From Pectinophora gossypiella (Eukaryota > Arthropoda > Insecta > Lepidoptera > Gelechiidae), in assembly GCF_024362695.1 (NCBI RefSeq), contig NC_065424.1:12131840-12195839 (forward strand): 64,000 nucleotides of DNA, given 5' to 3'. Position numbers and translations under genes: made by a program. Shown piece by piece: positions 33,511 to 46,521 of the stretch (within the stretch, counting starts at the first letter, position 1; every line of letters begins with the position of its first letter). Under the pieces are notes generated by a model. The model made no database searches, was not told the DNA's origin, and worked only from the letters and a program-made list of their open reading frames with translations.

Positions 33511-34805
33511 CGAGGGGAGGTCAAAAAGTTCGCGGAATGGAGGGGTTGGAGGGGGTTGGTTTGCTCGTACAGGTAGCCGCTAGTTGCACACCTCATTAAC
33601 AGTATATGTACCAAGTTTGAAGCAAATCGGGTCATTAACGTTTGAACTATCGACCAGCAAACAAGTGAATCGGGAAGAACTCAGCGAATATGGAGAAAAT
33701 TGAACACCGCGCCGTCATTAAGTTCCTCACCAAGCAAGGAAAATCCGCTCAGACGATTTTTCAAGAGCTGTTAGCAGTTTACGCGGACTCTGCCCCTGGT
33801 AAAACCATGGTTTACAAGTGGCATAGTCTTTTCAAGCAAGGAAGAGAGTCGATTGAAGATGACCCCCGCTCCGGACGGCCCATTGAGGCCACCACACCGG
33901 AAATCATCGAAAAAGTAGAGAAACTTGTATTAGAAGATACCCGCTTGAAGAAGAAGCAGCTTGCAGCAATGGTCGGTGTATCCGAAACAAGTATTTTAAA
34001 TATCCTACATCAACATCTTGGGATGACTAAGGACAGCGCAAGATGGGTTCCAAGAATGCTCACGCCACTTTAAAAAAGCGAGCGTGTCGAGTGTTCTCGC
34101 CAGTTTTTAGAGCTCTGTGGAGAGAATAAGGAAGAAGTTATGGCCCGGATTGTTACTGGAGATGAAACCTGGGTTCACCACTATGAACCTGAGTCGAAGC
34201 AAGAGTCGATGCAGTGGCATAAAAAAGGCACACCTCCTCCAAAGAAGTTTAAGGTGTCACAATCGGCCGGAAAGATCATGGCCACTATTTTTTGGGATAC
34301 AGAAGGTATTTTGCTGATTGATTATAAAGATCGTGGTGTGACTATAACGGGACATTACTACGCTTCTTTACTGGATAGATTGAAAGAGGCTATCAAGGAA
34401 AAAAGAAGAGGAAAGCTGTCAAGAGGTGTGCTCCTTTTGCACGACAACGCACCCGTCCACACGTGCCATGTTGCGACGGCTGCCATTCACCGATGCGGGT
34501 TCGAAAAATTAAACCACCCGCCTTACAGTCCAGACTTGGCCCCCAGCGATTATTATTTGTTCCCAAAAATGAAAAAGGAACTGCGTGGACGAAAATTTGG
34601 CGATGATGAAGAAGTCAAGTCTGCAATTTCGGCCTATTTTGACAGCAAAGAGAAATCTTTTTTTTATGATGGAATAAACAAATTATTTGATAGATCCGGA
34701 AAATGTGTTAAGGTTAAGGGAGAATATATTGAAAAGGAAAAATAGTTTCGTGTTTAATTTCGACCCCCTTCCCCCTCATTCCGCGAACTTTTTGACCTCC
34801 CCTCG
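33511..34805 (+). mobile_element. mariner-family DNA transposon, complete
   Basis: The element is 1,295 bp with perfect 29-bp terminal inverted repeats (CGAGGGGAGGTCAAAAAGTT at the start) at 33511-33539 and 34777-34805. A TA duplication flanks it (33509-33510, 34806-34807). Size, TA target and the D34D transposase it encodes place it in the mariner family. It inserted in a Lep1-like element. Its subfamily is not assigned. Confidence 0.95.
33690..34745 (+). pseudogene. mariner transposase with one in-frame stop
   Basis: The frame runs from ATG 33690 to TAG 34743-34745, about 351 codons, the usual mariner length. The N-terminal half has the helix-turn-helix DNA-binding region, with SGRPIEATTPEIIEKV and the WVPRMLTPL linker motif. 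The catalytic triad is complete: D158 (GDETWVHHY), D252 (HDNAPVH) and D287 (YSPDLAPSDYYLFP), with 34 residues between the last two. The only visible defect is TAA at codon 128 (34071-34073), directly after LTPL, where family members normally carry a coding codon. One C-to-T change would explain it. Both halves stay in the same frame with no frameshift, so the copy is young but unable to make full-length enzyme unless the stop is read through. Confidence 0.9.
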
Positions 34806-35003
34806 TATGTCTGTCTGTTACCTTTTGACACTTAAACCGCTGAACCGATTTAGATGAAATTTGGTATAAAGATAGTTTATTACCTTAGGAAGAACATAGG
34901 ATAAGTTTTATCCCGGAAATCACCCCTTATGGGGATGAAAAGGGGATGGAAAAAAAATGCCGCGTGCGATAGCCGAAGTCCACGGCAACGTCGCGGATGG
35001 AAT

Positions 35004-38000
35004 TCTATTCCAACGAATGAGTTTCTAAAGATTAAAATACAATAATGATATAAATATAATATGTATATTACCTAACCTATAAAACGGTACAATGCAGTGG
35101 AGATGAGTAGGTATAACAGTTACCAGTAGCCTGCAACCCGGGGTCAGGGTCAGTGGGATAACCAACTCGTGCGCATGTATGTGGGAAGCACGATATTATA
35201 ATACAATACAATATAGGTACCTATTTACCTAAATAAATTATTGTTAAAAAAGATATATTTAATCGCTTACTGACATTCGAAAATGAAGTCATTATATCGC
35301 TCATAATAAATATCCGTCTCAAGACTGTCAAGATACAAAGTATAAATACTGTAATCCTAAAATCCAATACATAAGTAAGTACTTAAAGTATGTAATAGGT
35401 TAATAATAACAATAAATCGTAATAAATAACACATGTGCGCACAAATATAGAACATACTCAATGAATCTGAATTAAATTTTGAACGTCATTAGACAAATAA
35501 AATTCGTATTTCCGGACCCGGACGCATTCGGCACCCCGCCATCTTGCCTCGGGCGATCAGCCAATAGGGGCACGTTCTTTATTCAAAAATTCAAATCAGG
35601 CCTATCTTACAATACGATTTTTTTATTATTATTTTATTTCGTTCCGTTTTTTGCACTTATTTTTTAATTGGCCGGTCCTTTTTGGAGTACATACTTGAAT
35701 TAACAGCTATTAAAAATGTGACCATTTTAATATTTAAATAAAACGTACCTACTATTCGTTACAATAAAAATCAGCGTTATAACCTATTTTGCTTCATGTT
35801 ACCATACATTCATAGAAATTCGTTTTAAGTGTAGTGATAAAAGTAACTTTTGATTTATATAAGTATGATTGTTGTGATAAGTATGCATTTGAAAACTCAA
35901 AAACTTTAGATTTTTTTGCAAAGTAACTCACAGGAACATCTTTTTGTAACAAAAAAGTGAGTACTAATGACATTCGGTACTCGATACCTACTTATATGAC
36001 ATTTCCCTTGCAATATAAAGTAGATACATAACATATATCTGAAATATTAGACCTTAACCAGAATTCTCCTATGAGCCGAATAAGTACTAAAATGTAATAT
36101 GAATAGTAATAGTAGGTACTCTATCGATCAAGTCAATTTGTTATAAGCCCGTAGGCTATATTAGACTCCATAGCTATGACCCCTCTTTGATTCTCTTCAT
36201 AACCCATCTAAAGTCCCTCTAGTTCTACACACCCTTTTAAGACCCCACTGTAACTTCCTAATTCAGAATATTACGTATAACGCCACTGCGTAGTTAAATT
36301 ATTTTATTTATCTATAGATTAATGTAATATTGCCATAAAACCGCTCCATATTCCAAGTTTATCGTACCGTTACAGATGATAAAGTTACAACAAGCATAAA
36401 AAAACTCAATTTTCATACTAGTGGCAACACTGGTTAATAAAAAACTTTAGTTGTTTCAGTGGCCAATTACAAAAACGCTACTTCTTTTTTCAAATTCTAA
36501 CGCCTCATCATTTAGAAGCACATGTGTATGTGTATATAGAGTAATAAAAGCTATTCGCAGATCTAAACGCACATAATGGAGTACTCTGTACAGTCGGACG
36601 AACACCAATCGGCGGTCGTCTGCCATACCTACTAATTAGATAGCGTGTAGGGTGGAGTCTCGCGGTACTATCGGTTCTCGAAATTAACTCACTTGACATA
36701 AACAGCCTTAGACCCGTCTCAATACCAGTTGAATTTATTTAAGTTGGAAGTAAAATCCGTGATAACTCAGTTCGGAGAACACGAGACTTACTTACATCGT
36801 ATCACTGGTTCGAAATGTTCGAATCTCGACTAGAATCCTATACAAAAAAAATCAACTCTTTATAAATTCGTCTTTTATGAGTTTGAACTCATGTTTGGAT
36901 CATATATAATATGCGGCTCTCTAAAACCTTTTTTACTTTTGGTACGTGCGACCTTGGATAATCAACATTGTCTTAAAAGTACATTTGTAAATAAAAAAAT
37001 ACTGTAAATCTTTTCATGAAACAGAAATTATAAAAAGTACTCTGACGCACTACGCTACTGAAAATGAACTTAGAATTATTCCTGAGCACGCTGGTTCATC
37101 GCGATGTTTTTTTTCTTCAAGCAGAGCAGAGCATATTCAGAGAAATCAGACCGCACTCTAATCCCTCCAGCCTTTCGTCTAACATCATAACTCATGATAA
37201 AGTTACCGAGAGACTTACAGGGCCACGATCAGACCAAAAATATATAGTTGGCGCTGTAAACATTGTCTTCGCTTAACCTTCTAATTTCATGGATTTCAGT
37301 CATATGCGTAATATATCTTTGTTTTTGGATATTAAATGATGACCCTTGTTAATACAACCAGGCACAATACATCTTCCAACCATTAATTACATGTTAATTG
37401 AGCAACATAATTCTACACATAATAATCTGATCCAAATACCTATCAAGCAATATTTATTTTCATAAACATACCTCTGCCGTTACATTATATTTTTTAATAA
37501 GTAAAAAGAAAAGTTTATTTAGGTAAAATCTACGACACACATATACATTTACAACATTAAAATATACACACATTAAATTAATAAATACTTATGTTATTAC
37601 TTACTTATATTATTTATATTAAGTACTTATGTTATGGTATTTTTTTTCAGGGAACGTGGCGAAAGTCTCTCATTAGAGTCACTCTTATTTTTATTATCTG
37701 GCATAATAGACAAATAGTAACACAGCTAGTGCCAATAAAAAAGGGTAAGAGTCACACACAACTCACATCGCCTACAGCCATCGTAAGGTCAAGCCTCAGG
37801 GCGCAACCCTCCGGCAGTCTACTACAGACGCCGCGCGCGATAACTCGTCAACGCGACGCGATAATATTTAATAGTTACAAGTGACAAGGCTGTATAGCGA
37901 AAAGTCTCTGCCTGTAAAAACAAACGTTAGTGAAAAAAATCGTTTTACATAATTTGAATTAGGTACATACCAAAGAGAATGTAATCACTACGTTTATTAT

Positions 38001-39236
38001 ATAAACCCGGGAAACTTTGTGAAATAAAATAGATTCGCGGCGTATTTGAAAATAGACATTTTTTTACCACACGCGTATCCTACATCGTTGCCGTTATAAA
38101 TATTGAAAAACTTTATTCTAAAATGTTATTTTAAAAGATAAGTATGTATTTTATTAGGTGCGATTAGCATAAGATACCTACCTAACTTGGCTCAATCGCG
38201 AAATAAAAACACAGTGTCTACGAAATTAGAATGTAACAGAAATTGAATTACTTATATGTTAATTAAATATAATGTAATAAATAAGGAAAGCATAGGAATG
38301 ATAAACAAAATTAAATGAAAAATACTTCATTATTTCTTAAAAAAACGTTAAAATCGTATCATCCAACAGAGCTATTTACTCAATTAACATCAATATTTTC
38401 AATTAACCCATCATCATAACTTTTCTAATCTTTCTTTAGTTTTCGACACTATTCAATTACTTACCTAACTTTTTAAAAGACAGAATTTCTCTTTCTAAAA
38501 TTTACATATTAATTGAAGAAATATTTTTAATTGAACTGTAATTAAGGATAGGTTACTTAAATAAATCATAATAAAAATTCTTAAAATAAAATCGATTTTG
38601 CCCTAATTTAATCGACGCATACCGTTACATATCGATTAATTAAAACAATCTGTTAACTATCGGTTTATGTTATTGTAATTATTCTATTAAACAGTAAGAG
38701 TTTTCAAATTCGCCGTGGATAATCGATTTTGCTCGCGCAAGCCAATGTAACCACTAGAGAGGTGCACGTATCGATGGAATTTTGTTGATGATACGTACCT
38801 AATCATAAAGATTGCTTAACAAGTCTTATCTATCTATTAACTGTGAGATACCTATGTAGATGGCACATGGTGCTTCGTCGATCAAAGGATTATACACTAC
38901 ATACCACCACACTTCTGCTCCATTGTATGCATGGTATTGGAATTGATGAGAAATCGTCCAAAGCCGAGCCAATTTGTCAAAGTTCGTTTTTTAAATTGAC
39001 CCGATCGGACATCACCAGGGGAGGGAGTCATAACCAACGTTCAAACCACAGGGAACTTACCGGCTCTCATCCGGACTTATCATACTTTCGTAACTTATGT
39101 GTAACATTTACGGACGATAAGACTCGTAAAAACATTTATTTAGACCAAGTTCCATCCTACTTTAAGATGGCTGTATGTATCGTGATAATCAAAATTATCG
39201 ATAACCGGAATGAAGAATAACAGCCTAACACTAGTC
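35004..39236. other. no gene seen; few repeats
   Basis: A long stretch with little repeat content. A SINE family E fragment lies at 36870-36905 (GAACTCATGTTTGGATCATA) and a short retroposon 3' end at 37500-37578. The frames at 37591 and 38843 (97 and 125 codons) show no domain and no good splice signals. A T-rich tract ending in CAG at about 37650 is the only acceptor-like site noted. Confidence 0.4.
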
Positions 39237-39270
39237 TATAAATAAAAATATTCCAGTAGTCTCATTCAGA
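39237..39270 (+). promoter_or_regulatory. possible core promoter (TATA and initiator)
   Basis: TATAAATA at 39237 is followed 27 bases later by TCATTC, which resembles the arthropod initiator. No matching exon is identified downstream, so this is a weak call. Confidence 0.2.
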
Positions 39271-40023
39271 GATCAGCGACGGAGAGCAAGAGGGCAATTT
39301 AAAAAGCAATCACTTACCAAACGCAGCCGGATCCGCCCGCCTTTTAGGAACCAGTAATTGTCGATACTCGACATAATTTACATATTGTTTCGCGGCTTTC
39401 ACCTCTCTACTGGTCTAAATAAAAAGTCTGGTTTAAACAAAGACAAAAAATAAAAAAATATATGAAATCGTATTAAAAATAAAGTGATAAAAATCATAGC
39501 CAAAGTAGATAAACGCAAAATAGTTGTAATTTACTTTTTAGTAAAAAAATAAACATCTATAAAATAAGAAATTACAAGACAAATAAAAACAAACCAAATA
39601 TGCATGAAAACAAGAAGATTAAATTTTATTAAGTATTTATTTAAGTGATATTTTATAAAACAAAACAGCATTTTTAAAAGTAATAAATGCTTTTATGTTA
39701 CTCAAATACGAGGACAGGTTAAAACGAACACTAGTTTAGCACTTTGACATTTAATAAGAAACATAATGAGTTTTAATAACAATATTTGAAATAAAATTTA
39801 CATAAATATAAGAACATTTTTAAATGTACTTACTTCCATATCTACTTACATTAAGTCTATAAGTTAACTGCAAATAAAATAATTTTTAAACTAAAAGAAA
39901 ACGAAGTACCTTAAGTGGTGTTAATAAACTTTTTGTGTAGCACTAAAATGGTACTAAAATGTAGTAAACAATAGTGAATTTAGTGTACATGTAGTGTTTA
40001 GTGTATTTTTTTTTTGTGAAGTG

Positions 40024-40078
40024 TATAAAAGCCGTGGCACTGGCGTACGTGGACTTATCCAGCGTGATTGAGGTGCAG
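40024..40078 (+). promoter_or_regulatory. possible TATA promoter with a short non-coding first exon
   Basis: TATAAAAG at 40024 lies 55 bases before GTGCAG|GTAATT, a plausible donor at 40078. There is no ATG in between. It could be a further alternative start for TfAP-2, whose known exons lie 11 kb downstream on the same strand. It is based on short motifs only. Confidence 0.25.
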
Positions 40079-40127
40079 GTAATTTAAATTGGTATCTTTT
40101 ATTTTGACATAAAAAAAATCAATCCGT

Positions 40128-40390
40128 AATAGCCCGGTGGGTACATACAACAAAAATCACTTTGTGATCCCTAGTTTGGTTAGGACATTACAGGCTGATC
40201 ACCTGATTGTCCGGAAGTAAGGTGATCCGTGTTTCGGAAGACACGTTAAACCGTTGGTCCCGGTTACTTACCGATGTAAGTATGTAGTCGTTATATGAGT
40301 CATGACAGGGACCTTTGGCGGCTCAATAATAACCCTGACACCAGGGTTGATGAGGTTGGTAATCCACCTCACAACCCACACGATAGAAGA
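40128..40390 (+). repeat. tRNA-headed SINE (family A), head truncated
   Basis: It starts at CCGGTGGGTACATACAAC, the end of the head, and is otherwise complete to CCACCTCACAACCCACACGA. Confidence 0.9.
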
Positions 40391-42810
40391 AGATGAACCG
40401 AATGGTAACAATTGATCCTGATCAGCCCATTCGCCATATCGTCACTTTATAGCGAAAACTACGTAAGCGCCTTATTGAAAAAACACATTCTGATGTGATT
40501 TCCTTCAACGCAACCTTGATTTCTATCAATTAATGTCATTCCTGGTAAAACTTTACTCCGTAATTTTTATCTGGATTATAACTAGCTTGGGCGGAAGGCC
40601 AGAGGGAAACCACTGCCCTATTTTTCTTGGTGCTGCTTGGTGTTGGGTTAAAAAGGCCATATCGAAGCAATTCATCTAACAAAGCAATACAATTTGACAT
40701 ATGCGCATATAAAAGTAAGTGCGCAATGCAAACAAATGTCAAATAGCAATAATGCTTTTTTAGATGAATTGCTTTCATGTGGCCTTTTTAACTCCCCTGT
40801 TAAATAATACAATTCATCAATTTCATGAAGTGTAAGAAACTATTTATAGCAGTGCCTTGAAAACCTTATCAACCAATTCACAGCATTAATTTACCTATTC
40901 AGATAAATAATTAAATTACAACCAATTAACAACTTTGGCCGCTGATAATAAAAATGTTGTAGTAATAAACCAAATGCTACAACGGTAGAACTGACAACGT
41001 ATAATTATAGCTAAATCCAGCACATTAGGGCAGCCATGTTGTATTTTTTCTTTTTAATCGAATTAGTGCTGTCATCGCTACGATTAATAGTGGTTTCGGT
41101 TTGTTAATTACATACGAGGGGAATAAAACAAGTGCCTTTTGAAAATTATATAACATAGCTCACGACTTTATTCTCAAGGGGGTCAAAGGAACATCTAACC
41201 TTCCCTTGTCCGTAAGCCTTGGCGACTTACGCCCATTCAAGAACAAAGTAAGACCCAAAGGGGGTGAGGTCAGCGCCTGATACGAATTGGTGCGGGGCGG
41301 AGAGTTACCATTCTATATGTAGTGTATGTGTGTGTGTGTATATGTGTGTAGTGTGTGTGTGTATTCATTATTATATGGTTATGCTATGTCATACAACTTC
41401 ATACAAATAATTAATGTTATGCACTATAATGACAGCTAACCTATTAATTAACCCATGTACATACTTAATCTCAAGCCCGTAACTTCGTTGATACGAACTA
41501 AGATGGATGGATCTATGATGCACCTTATGGCGACAAGAGATCAGCCTATTAATATACGAACATACATTCAAACGCTTAAATGACGTATGTTGTTTGGTGC
41601 TTCTCCAATCGCCACCATACTAGTCCACATTCATTTCCACATGTTAATGAGACAGACACGCCGATCAATCGTACGCATTGTAATAGAGATACAGCTAATA
41701 CACATACCGATTTTGATTAATGACGGGACCGGTAACTGTAAACCGTGTTGCAATGTCGATATATCGATATCGACGGTTTTGGATTGATGCCCGCTCTATT
41801 TAGAATCGATTTAGAAAAATGTTGAGGTTATTTTTTGGCTAATTTTTTATTATCTAAGTTCGTCGATTTTTAGTTGACGCGAACTATCAAGATTGTCTAA
41901 GTTCTTATTTCTTTTTACATAATTTATATATTCATTTCTAAATAATACATTTCATCATCATCATTACTAATTTAAGAGCCACGCTCTTGTCGGTGAAGCA
42001 TTCTCCATTCTTGTCTATCAAAGGCCAATTCCTTCACTTCCTTATAAGACACGACGTTCACCTTCTCTTTGTGTTTATCTGTTCCATGTAAGCTCTTCTT
42101 GGTCTTCCCCTTCCTCTCTTGCCTTGTAGCTTTCCTTCTATGATGTTTTTAATAAATTCGTCGTGTCTTTTTAAGTGAAACACTTATTGGTTTAATTTGT
42201 GCCAATAAAATGGTACATACATACATACATGAACTCACGCCTATTTCCCACCGGGGAAAAAAAATAATATAATAATGATAATTTTCAATAAAATGGTCTA
42301 GGATGAAAAGCTTTTAACTTAAAGTCGACATTTAAAAGTGACATTTAAACTTAAAGTCGTAAAACCGAGTGTCCTTTTAAATTCCAAACCCAAAATATTG
42401 TTTTTTTTTCTGCATACCTTCCCGGCGATGTCGCAAATGTCTTCCTTAACATGATGGACTGTCCATACGGGCGACGCGACAGGCTCAGTGGTGTTTCCGG
42501 CCAAGTAATTAATGCCATCTGCGGCAAATCTACAATATGTCACGTCAAAAAAAACAAAATTTTTGACGTCACGTGGCCGTTCCCGGAAAAAAAAGAAAAG
42601 GAAGTGCGGTAAAAAGGCGCAAAACTTACTTAAGTATGTAAAAAGAGCTTTATAACCTAATTTTAGGCGGCCTTTTCATTTTGTTAGTAAAGCAATGACA
42701 GCAAAGCAGTGTTACTTGTGTTCTTTAAAATTGATGAAAGAAGACATCTAAGCAAGAGAACGATCTCCGTGGTCCAGAACCAACCTCATCAACCCTAGTG
42801 TCAGGGTTTG
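40391..42810. other. no gene seen; repeat fragments
   Basis: It holds a family G fragment near 40590, the GACCCAAAGGGGGTGAGG repeat at 41250-41320, a GT-rich run at 41322-41365, a family G relative (−) at 41953-42165, a family R fragment at 42440-42560, and a SINE family A scar at about 42763-42810. No exon is supported. Confidence 0.5.
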
Positions 42811-43213
42811 TTTTTTTTTTTTGTTTTGGTTTTCCCCGAAGGGTAAGGCAAAGGGAACTATGCCCATACAGCCATGTCTGACGTATTTTTTTTTCTTGAT
42901 GATTAATGAAATGATGAAAGGTGATGATGATGAAACCTAAGCCCCCACCCTCGGAGTAGACTCCTACTCCGAACCCCAAACGAATTAACTCAAAAGTCCG
43001 CATAAACTTTTGAGTTATGAAGCGGCTTCCCGGCACGAAGCGAAAATAGGCAGATACACTTTGTTTATTGAATACTCCAATATAAGAACACTCGCGAATG
43101 TCTTCCGACTAACTTAATGCGATCATTAACCACAAAACACCACTTCGTATTAATTATTTAGATTACTCAATGAAGAAAGCAACTGTCCCGTTCCCGTTTC
43201 CCGCCGAAAAGCC
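42811..43213 (-). mobile_element. poly(A)-tailed retroposon (family Q), copy 2
   Basis: A 13-bp target duplication, GTGTCAGGGTTTG, flanks it at 42798-42810 and 43214-43226. The target is the tail of an old SINE. The minus-strand 3' end is ACCCTTCGGGGAAAACC plus more than ten A residues. The hairpin CGGAGTAG/CTACTCCG is intact near 42953. Confidence 0.9.
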
Positions 43214-43499
43214 GTGTCAGGGTTTGATGATGACTTTTTTCAAATAGCAAATACACGTCATAGGAATGTATAGGCACTTCTAATACACAATGAAAATATG
43301 ATACGATATAATGGAACCTCGGTGACCCTAGCTGACCCTGTAAATAAACAATGGCCGAACTTTCTCTGGCTGATAAAAACTCGAATATATCTTCTGGTAA
43401 TCAAGATGGTAATGACAGACGTACGGTATAACATACTTTATTTTAGTACAAACTTTGACATCCGATTTTGATTGAGATAGGGATGCAACTCAGGATTGT

Positions 43500-43894
43500 A
43501 ATCTCTTTTTTTTTGTTTTGGTTATCCCCGAAGGGTAAGGCAAAGGGAACTATGCCCATACAGCCATGTCTTACGTATTTTTTTTCTTGATGATTAATCA
43601 AATGATGAAAGGTGATGATGATGAAACCTGAGCCCCCACCCACGGAGCAGAATCCTACTCCGAACCCCAAACGAATTAACTTAAAAGTCCGCATAAACTT
43701 TCGAGTTATGAAGCGGCTTGCTGGCACGAAGCGAAAATAGGTAGATACACCTTGTTTATTGAATACTCCGATATAATAACACTGTCGCGAATGTTTTCCG
43801 ACTAACTTATACACAAAATACCACTTCGTATTAATTATTTAGATTATTCAATGAAGAAAGCAACTGTCCCGTTCCCGTTTCCCGCCAAAAAGCC
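43500..43894 (-). mobile_element. poly(A)-tailed retroposon (family Q), copy 3
   Basis: It has the same ends and orientation as copy 2. GGATTGT on both sides (43493-43499, 43895-43901) is a likely target duplication. A deletion of about 16 bases removes ATGCGATCATTAACC near 43808. Confidence 0.85.
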
Positions 43895-43976
43895 GGATTG
43901 TTGATTGATCTCCTTGAAGGTGGACAGAGTAAGGGTGTTACCAGAGCAATGGATCGATCGTCGATCGACGAACATC

Positions 43977-44373
43977 GTTTGTTTTGGTTTTCCCCGAAGG
44001 GTAAGGCAAAGGGAACTATGCCCATACAGCCATGTCTTACGTATTTTTTTTCTTGATGATTGATGAAATGATGAAAGATGATGATGATGAAACCTAAGCC
44101 CCCACCCTCGGAGTAGACTCCTACTCCGAACCCCAAACGAATTAACTCAAAAGTCCGTATAAACTTTCGAGTTATGAAGCGGCTTCCTGGCACGAAGCGA
44201 AAATAGGCAGATACACTTTGTTTATTGAATACTTCTTTATAATAACACTCGCGAATGTCTTCCGACTAACTTAATGCAATCATTAACCACAAAACACCAC
44301 TTCGTATCAATTATTTAGATTATTCAATGAAGAAAGCAACTGTCCCGTTCCCGTTTCCCGCCAAAAATCCTCA
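43977..44373 (-). mobile_element. poly(A)-tailed retroposon (family Q), copy 4
   Basis: A 9-bp target duplication, ACGAACATC, flanks it at 43968-43976 and 44374-44382. The sequence is very close to copies 1 and 2. Confidence 0.9.
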
Positions 44374-44396
44374 ACGAACATCCTCAAAGCAATGCC

Positions 44397-44513
44397 TTTT
44401 TTTTGCCCTTTCGGGCAGGTAAAGGGAACTTAGCCCATACAGCCTAGTCTTTGGTCATCTTAATCTTTTTTGGAGAAGCACTCAGAAAATGTATTCAGTC
44501 TTCACTCTTTCAG
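44397..44513 (-). mobile_element. short retroposon sharing the family Q 3' end
   Basis: A 9-bp target duplication, AGCAATGCC, lies at 44388-44396 and 44514-44522. The 117-bp insert ends on the minus strand with GGCTGTATGGGCTAAGTTCC, CTTTACCTGCCC and poly(A), a variant of the family Q 3' end. The rest is unrelated. It is probably a 5'-truncated copy of a related element or of the partner LINE. Confidence 0.85.
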
Positions 44514-44619
44514 AGCAATGCCGCGAGGTGTTGTTGCTCCGTTACGATGTCGGAGTTACCTACTTACCTATGCATGCAAATATTATAAATGCGAAATAAA
44601 AGGTGAAAAAATACATATA

Positions 44620-45025
44620 GGGTGTTAGTGACATCGTACCGAATACTGAGGGGGATGATTCAGACCATGATTCTGAGTTAATATGAAGTGGAATTTTCCG
44701 TCGCAAAGTCATGATTTTTATTTGGCGTTTTTTTAATTATTTTTAATTCTATACTTTTGCGATGAAAAATTCCACTTGATGTTAATTAATATTGAGCTAA
44801 AACACCCCCCTCAGTATTTGTTACAAATAGCCAAACAAGTAGGTACGATGTTATTGACATCGCAACAAATCTGAGAGGTATGATTCAGACCATGATTCTG
44901 AGTTGATATCAAGTGGATTTTCCCGTCGGAAAATTCTTTTTTTTTTTGTTTTTTAAATTATTTTCAGTTCCATACTTTTGCGACTTTTGGAATTATCGGT
45001 CAGAATCATGGTCTGAACCATATAT
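44620..45025. mobile_element. two fold-back MITEs (family P), copies 2 and 3
   Basis: 44620-44827 and about 44843-45025 each carry GATTCAGACCATGATTCTGA at the left and a reversed counterpart at the right. They are separated by only about 15 bases. Copy 3 has lost part of its right end. Confidence 0.7.
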
Positions 45026-46521
45026 ATTTAATACTTGAACTTTTCTACTAATACGAATTACAGGAGTCAGTTTCTGTATGTACGTATTTAATAATTTGTA
45101 ACTAGGTAATTGAATTCGATCATCCAAAGCCCATCCAAGGCAATAATGGGAAATAATTAGAAGGTGAGCACGGTGCGGCGCACGCGCATAATATTAAGCA
45201 CACTTATAAGTGTTAGAAAATTATACACATGAACAACCGGATGTTGTATATGTACCTATTAATAAAAAGATATATACAGGGTGTTAGTGACATCGTAACG
45301 AAAAAAAAAATGGAACGCCTATTTTATTGTACTAAAAACGATGGTGGGTGTTTTTCTTGTCGCAAATGTTTAATTAAGATTTTCAATTTTTACTGTGCCG
45401 CAATGTAAGTCGAACAACGCGCCACACAGACGCTAAACTTACGCGCGGCTACGTTACGCGTGTGAGATACGATGTTGATATCTAGGTAGGAGTTTTCATT
45501 CTCTTGTATTTAGATGCTTAGTAGTGGTTCAACGTTTAAAAATGTTGTTTGTTGAAGTAGAACACCTACTGCCACGATTTTTCACGCACGGTACCTACCT
45601 ACCAGTTATTAAAACGTTCCTAACTTATTAACAATAAAAACCCTACTCTTGCCTTACCTTAATTGTTATTCCTTCGGATGAAGTACCTAGGTAGGTACCC
45701 TAGAACATGTCACGTCACGTAGGTATGCAACATCGCGTTTCCTCCGCGGTAGGTAGGTATCACACGCACTCACAAACACAACACCTTGCTCTTTAATAAA
45801 CATCAACAATCTTCCATACTTTTGCGCAGTAAATGGTCTATGATCTATCATCATAGTCGACACTACTCATTTACAGAATGAAACAAACACTCACAAACAC
45901 GAAAAAAATATCCTCGAAAAACATCACGCGATTCGGGTCAAGCTTAGTATTCGACTGAGCGGAAGCGCGCGGCGGCGTTAGCGCAAAGCATCAAAGGCGC
46001 CGACTAAGGGCGCCGACGACGCACCGGCCGCGGCCGCGTCGAGCCGACGACTAGAGAGAGAGAGAGAAGTATGTTTATGGTGCAAGTGACAGAGAAAGAA
46101 ATAGTATCTGTTCGTATGCCTACTTTATTGGCGAGCGTTGCCCTTGACCCGTGCGCCGGCTATTCACCTGCGCATAGCTGAAGTTGTAGATACGTTATTA
46201 TTATTATTGATGACATTGATAAAATTTAATAATTAGTAATTTTTATTTGTTTATTTTAAATGTGCGTTCTATGCAGCTTAAAACACAATATGGGACTGAA
46301 AAAAATCTATTATTTTTATGAATTTGGCGACAGGAAACTTCACTTGATACCTATCAACTCAAAGAAATACCTAGTATCTGTTCGTAATGCCTACTTTATT
46401 GGCGCGCGTTGCCCTTGATCCGTGAGGCTATTCACGTCCGAGTATCCATCAAGACAGATCAAACAAGCCCTAACTCGGAGGTCTTGCGTCCCAGGATCCT
46501 TTAATTATGTCTTAGAACCTT

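Larger units (their letters stand above)
33479..35003 (+). mobile_element. Lep1-like non-autonomous Helitron fragment, split by the mariner
   Basis: The left part (AAGCACACTAATATTAAAAA, CGAAAGTAAC) and the right part from 34806 (ATGTCTGTCTGTTACCTTTT, ACCGCTGAACCGATTTAGAT, then TTATCCCGGAAATCACC) join into a sequence pattern very common in moth and butterfly genomes and described as Lep1. The naming is from memory of the family and should be treated as probable. Confidence 0.65.

Noticed and set aside
37591..37884. 97-codon frame after a T-rich tract ending in CAG
   Set aside because: The start is low-complexity Leu/Ile/Tyr and the rest matches nothing I know. Phase and donor do not fit AP-2.
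38843..39220. 125-codon frame on the + strand
   Set aside because: No known domain, mixed composition, no good splice or start signals, and no neighbour that supports it. It is probably a chance frame.
42725..44193. Repeated 100-123-codon minus-strand frames with SRFITQKFMRTFELIRLGFG
   Set aside because: They are translations of the repeated family Q retroposon. The frames begin and end at different places in each copy, so there is no sign of selection for protein.
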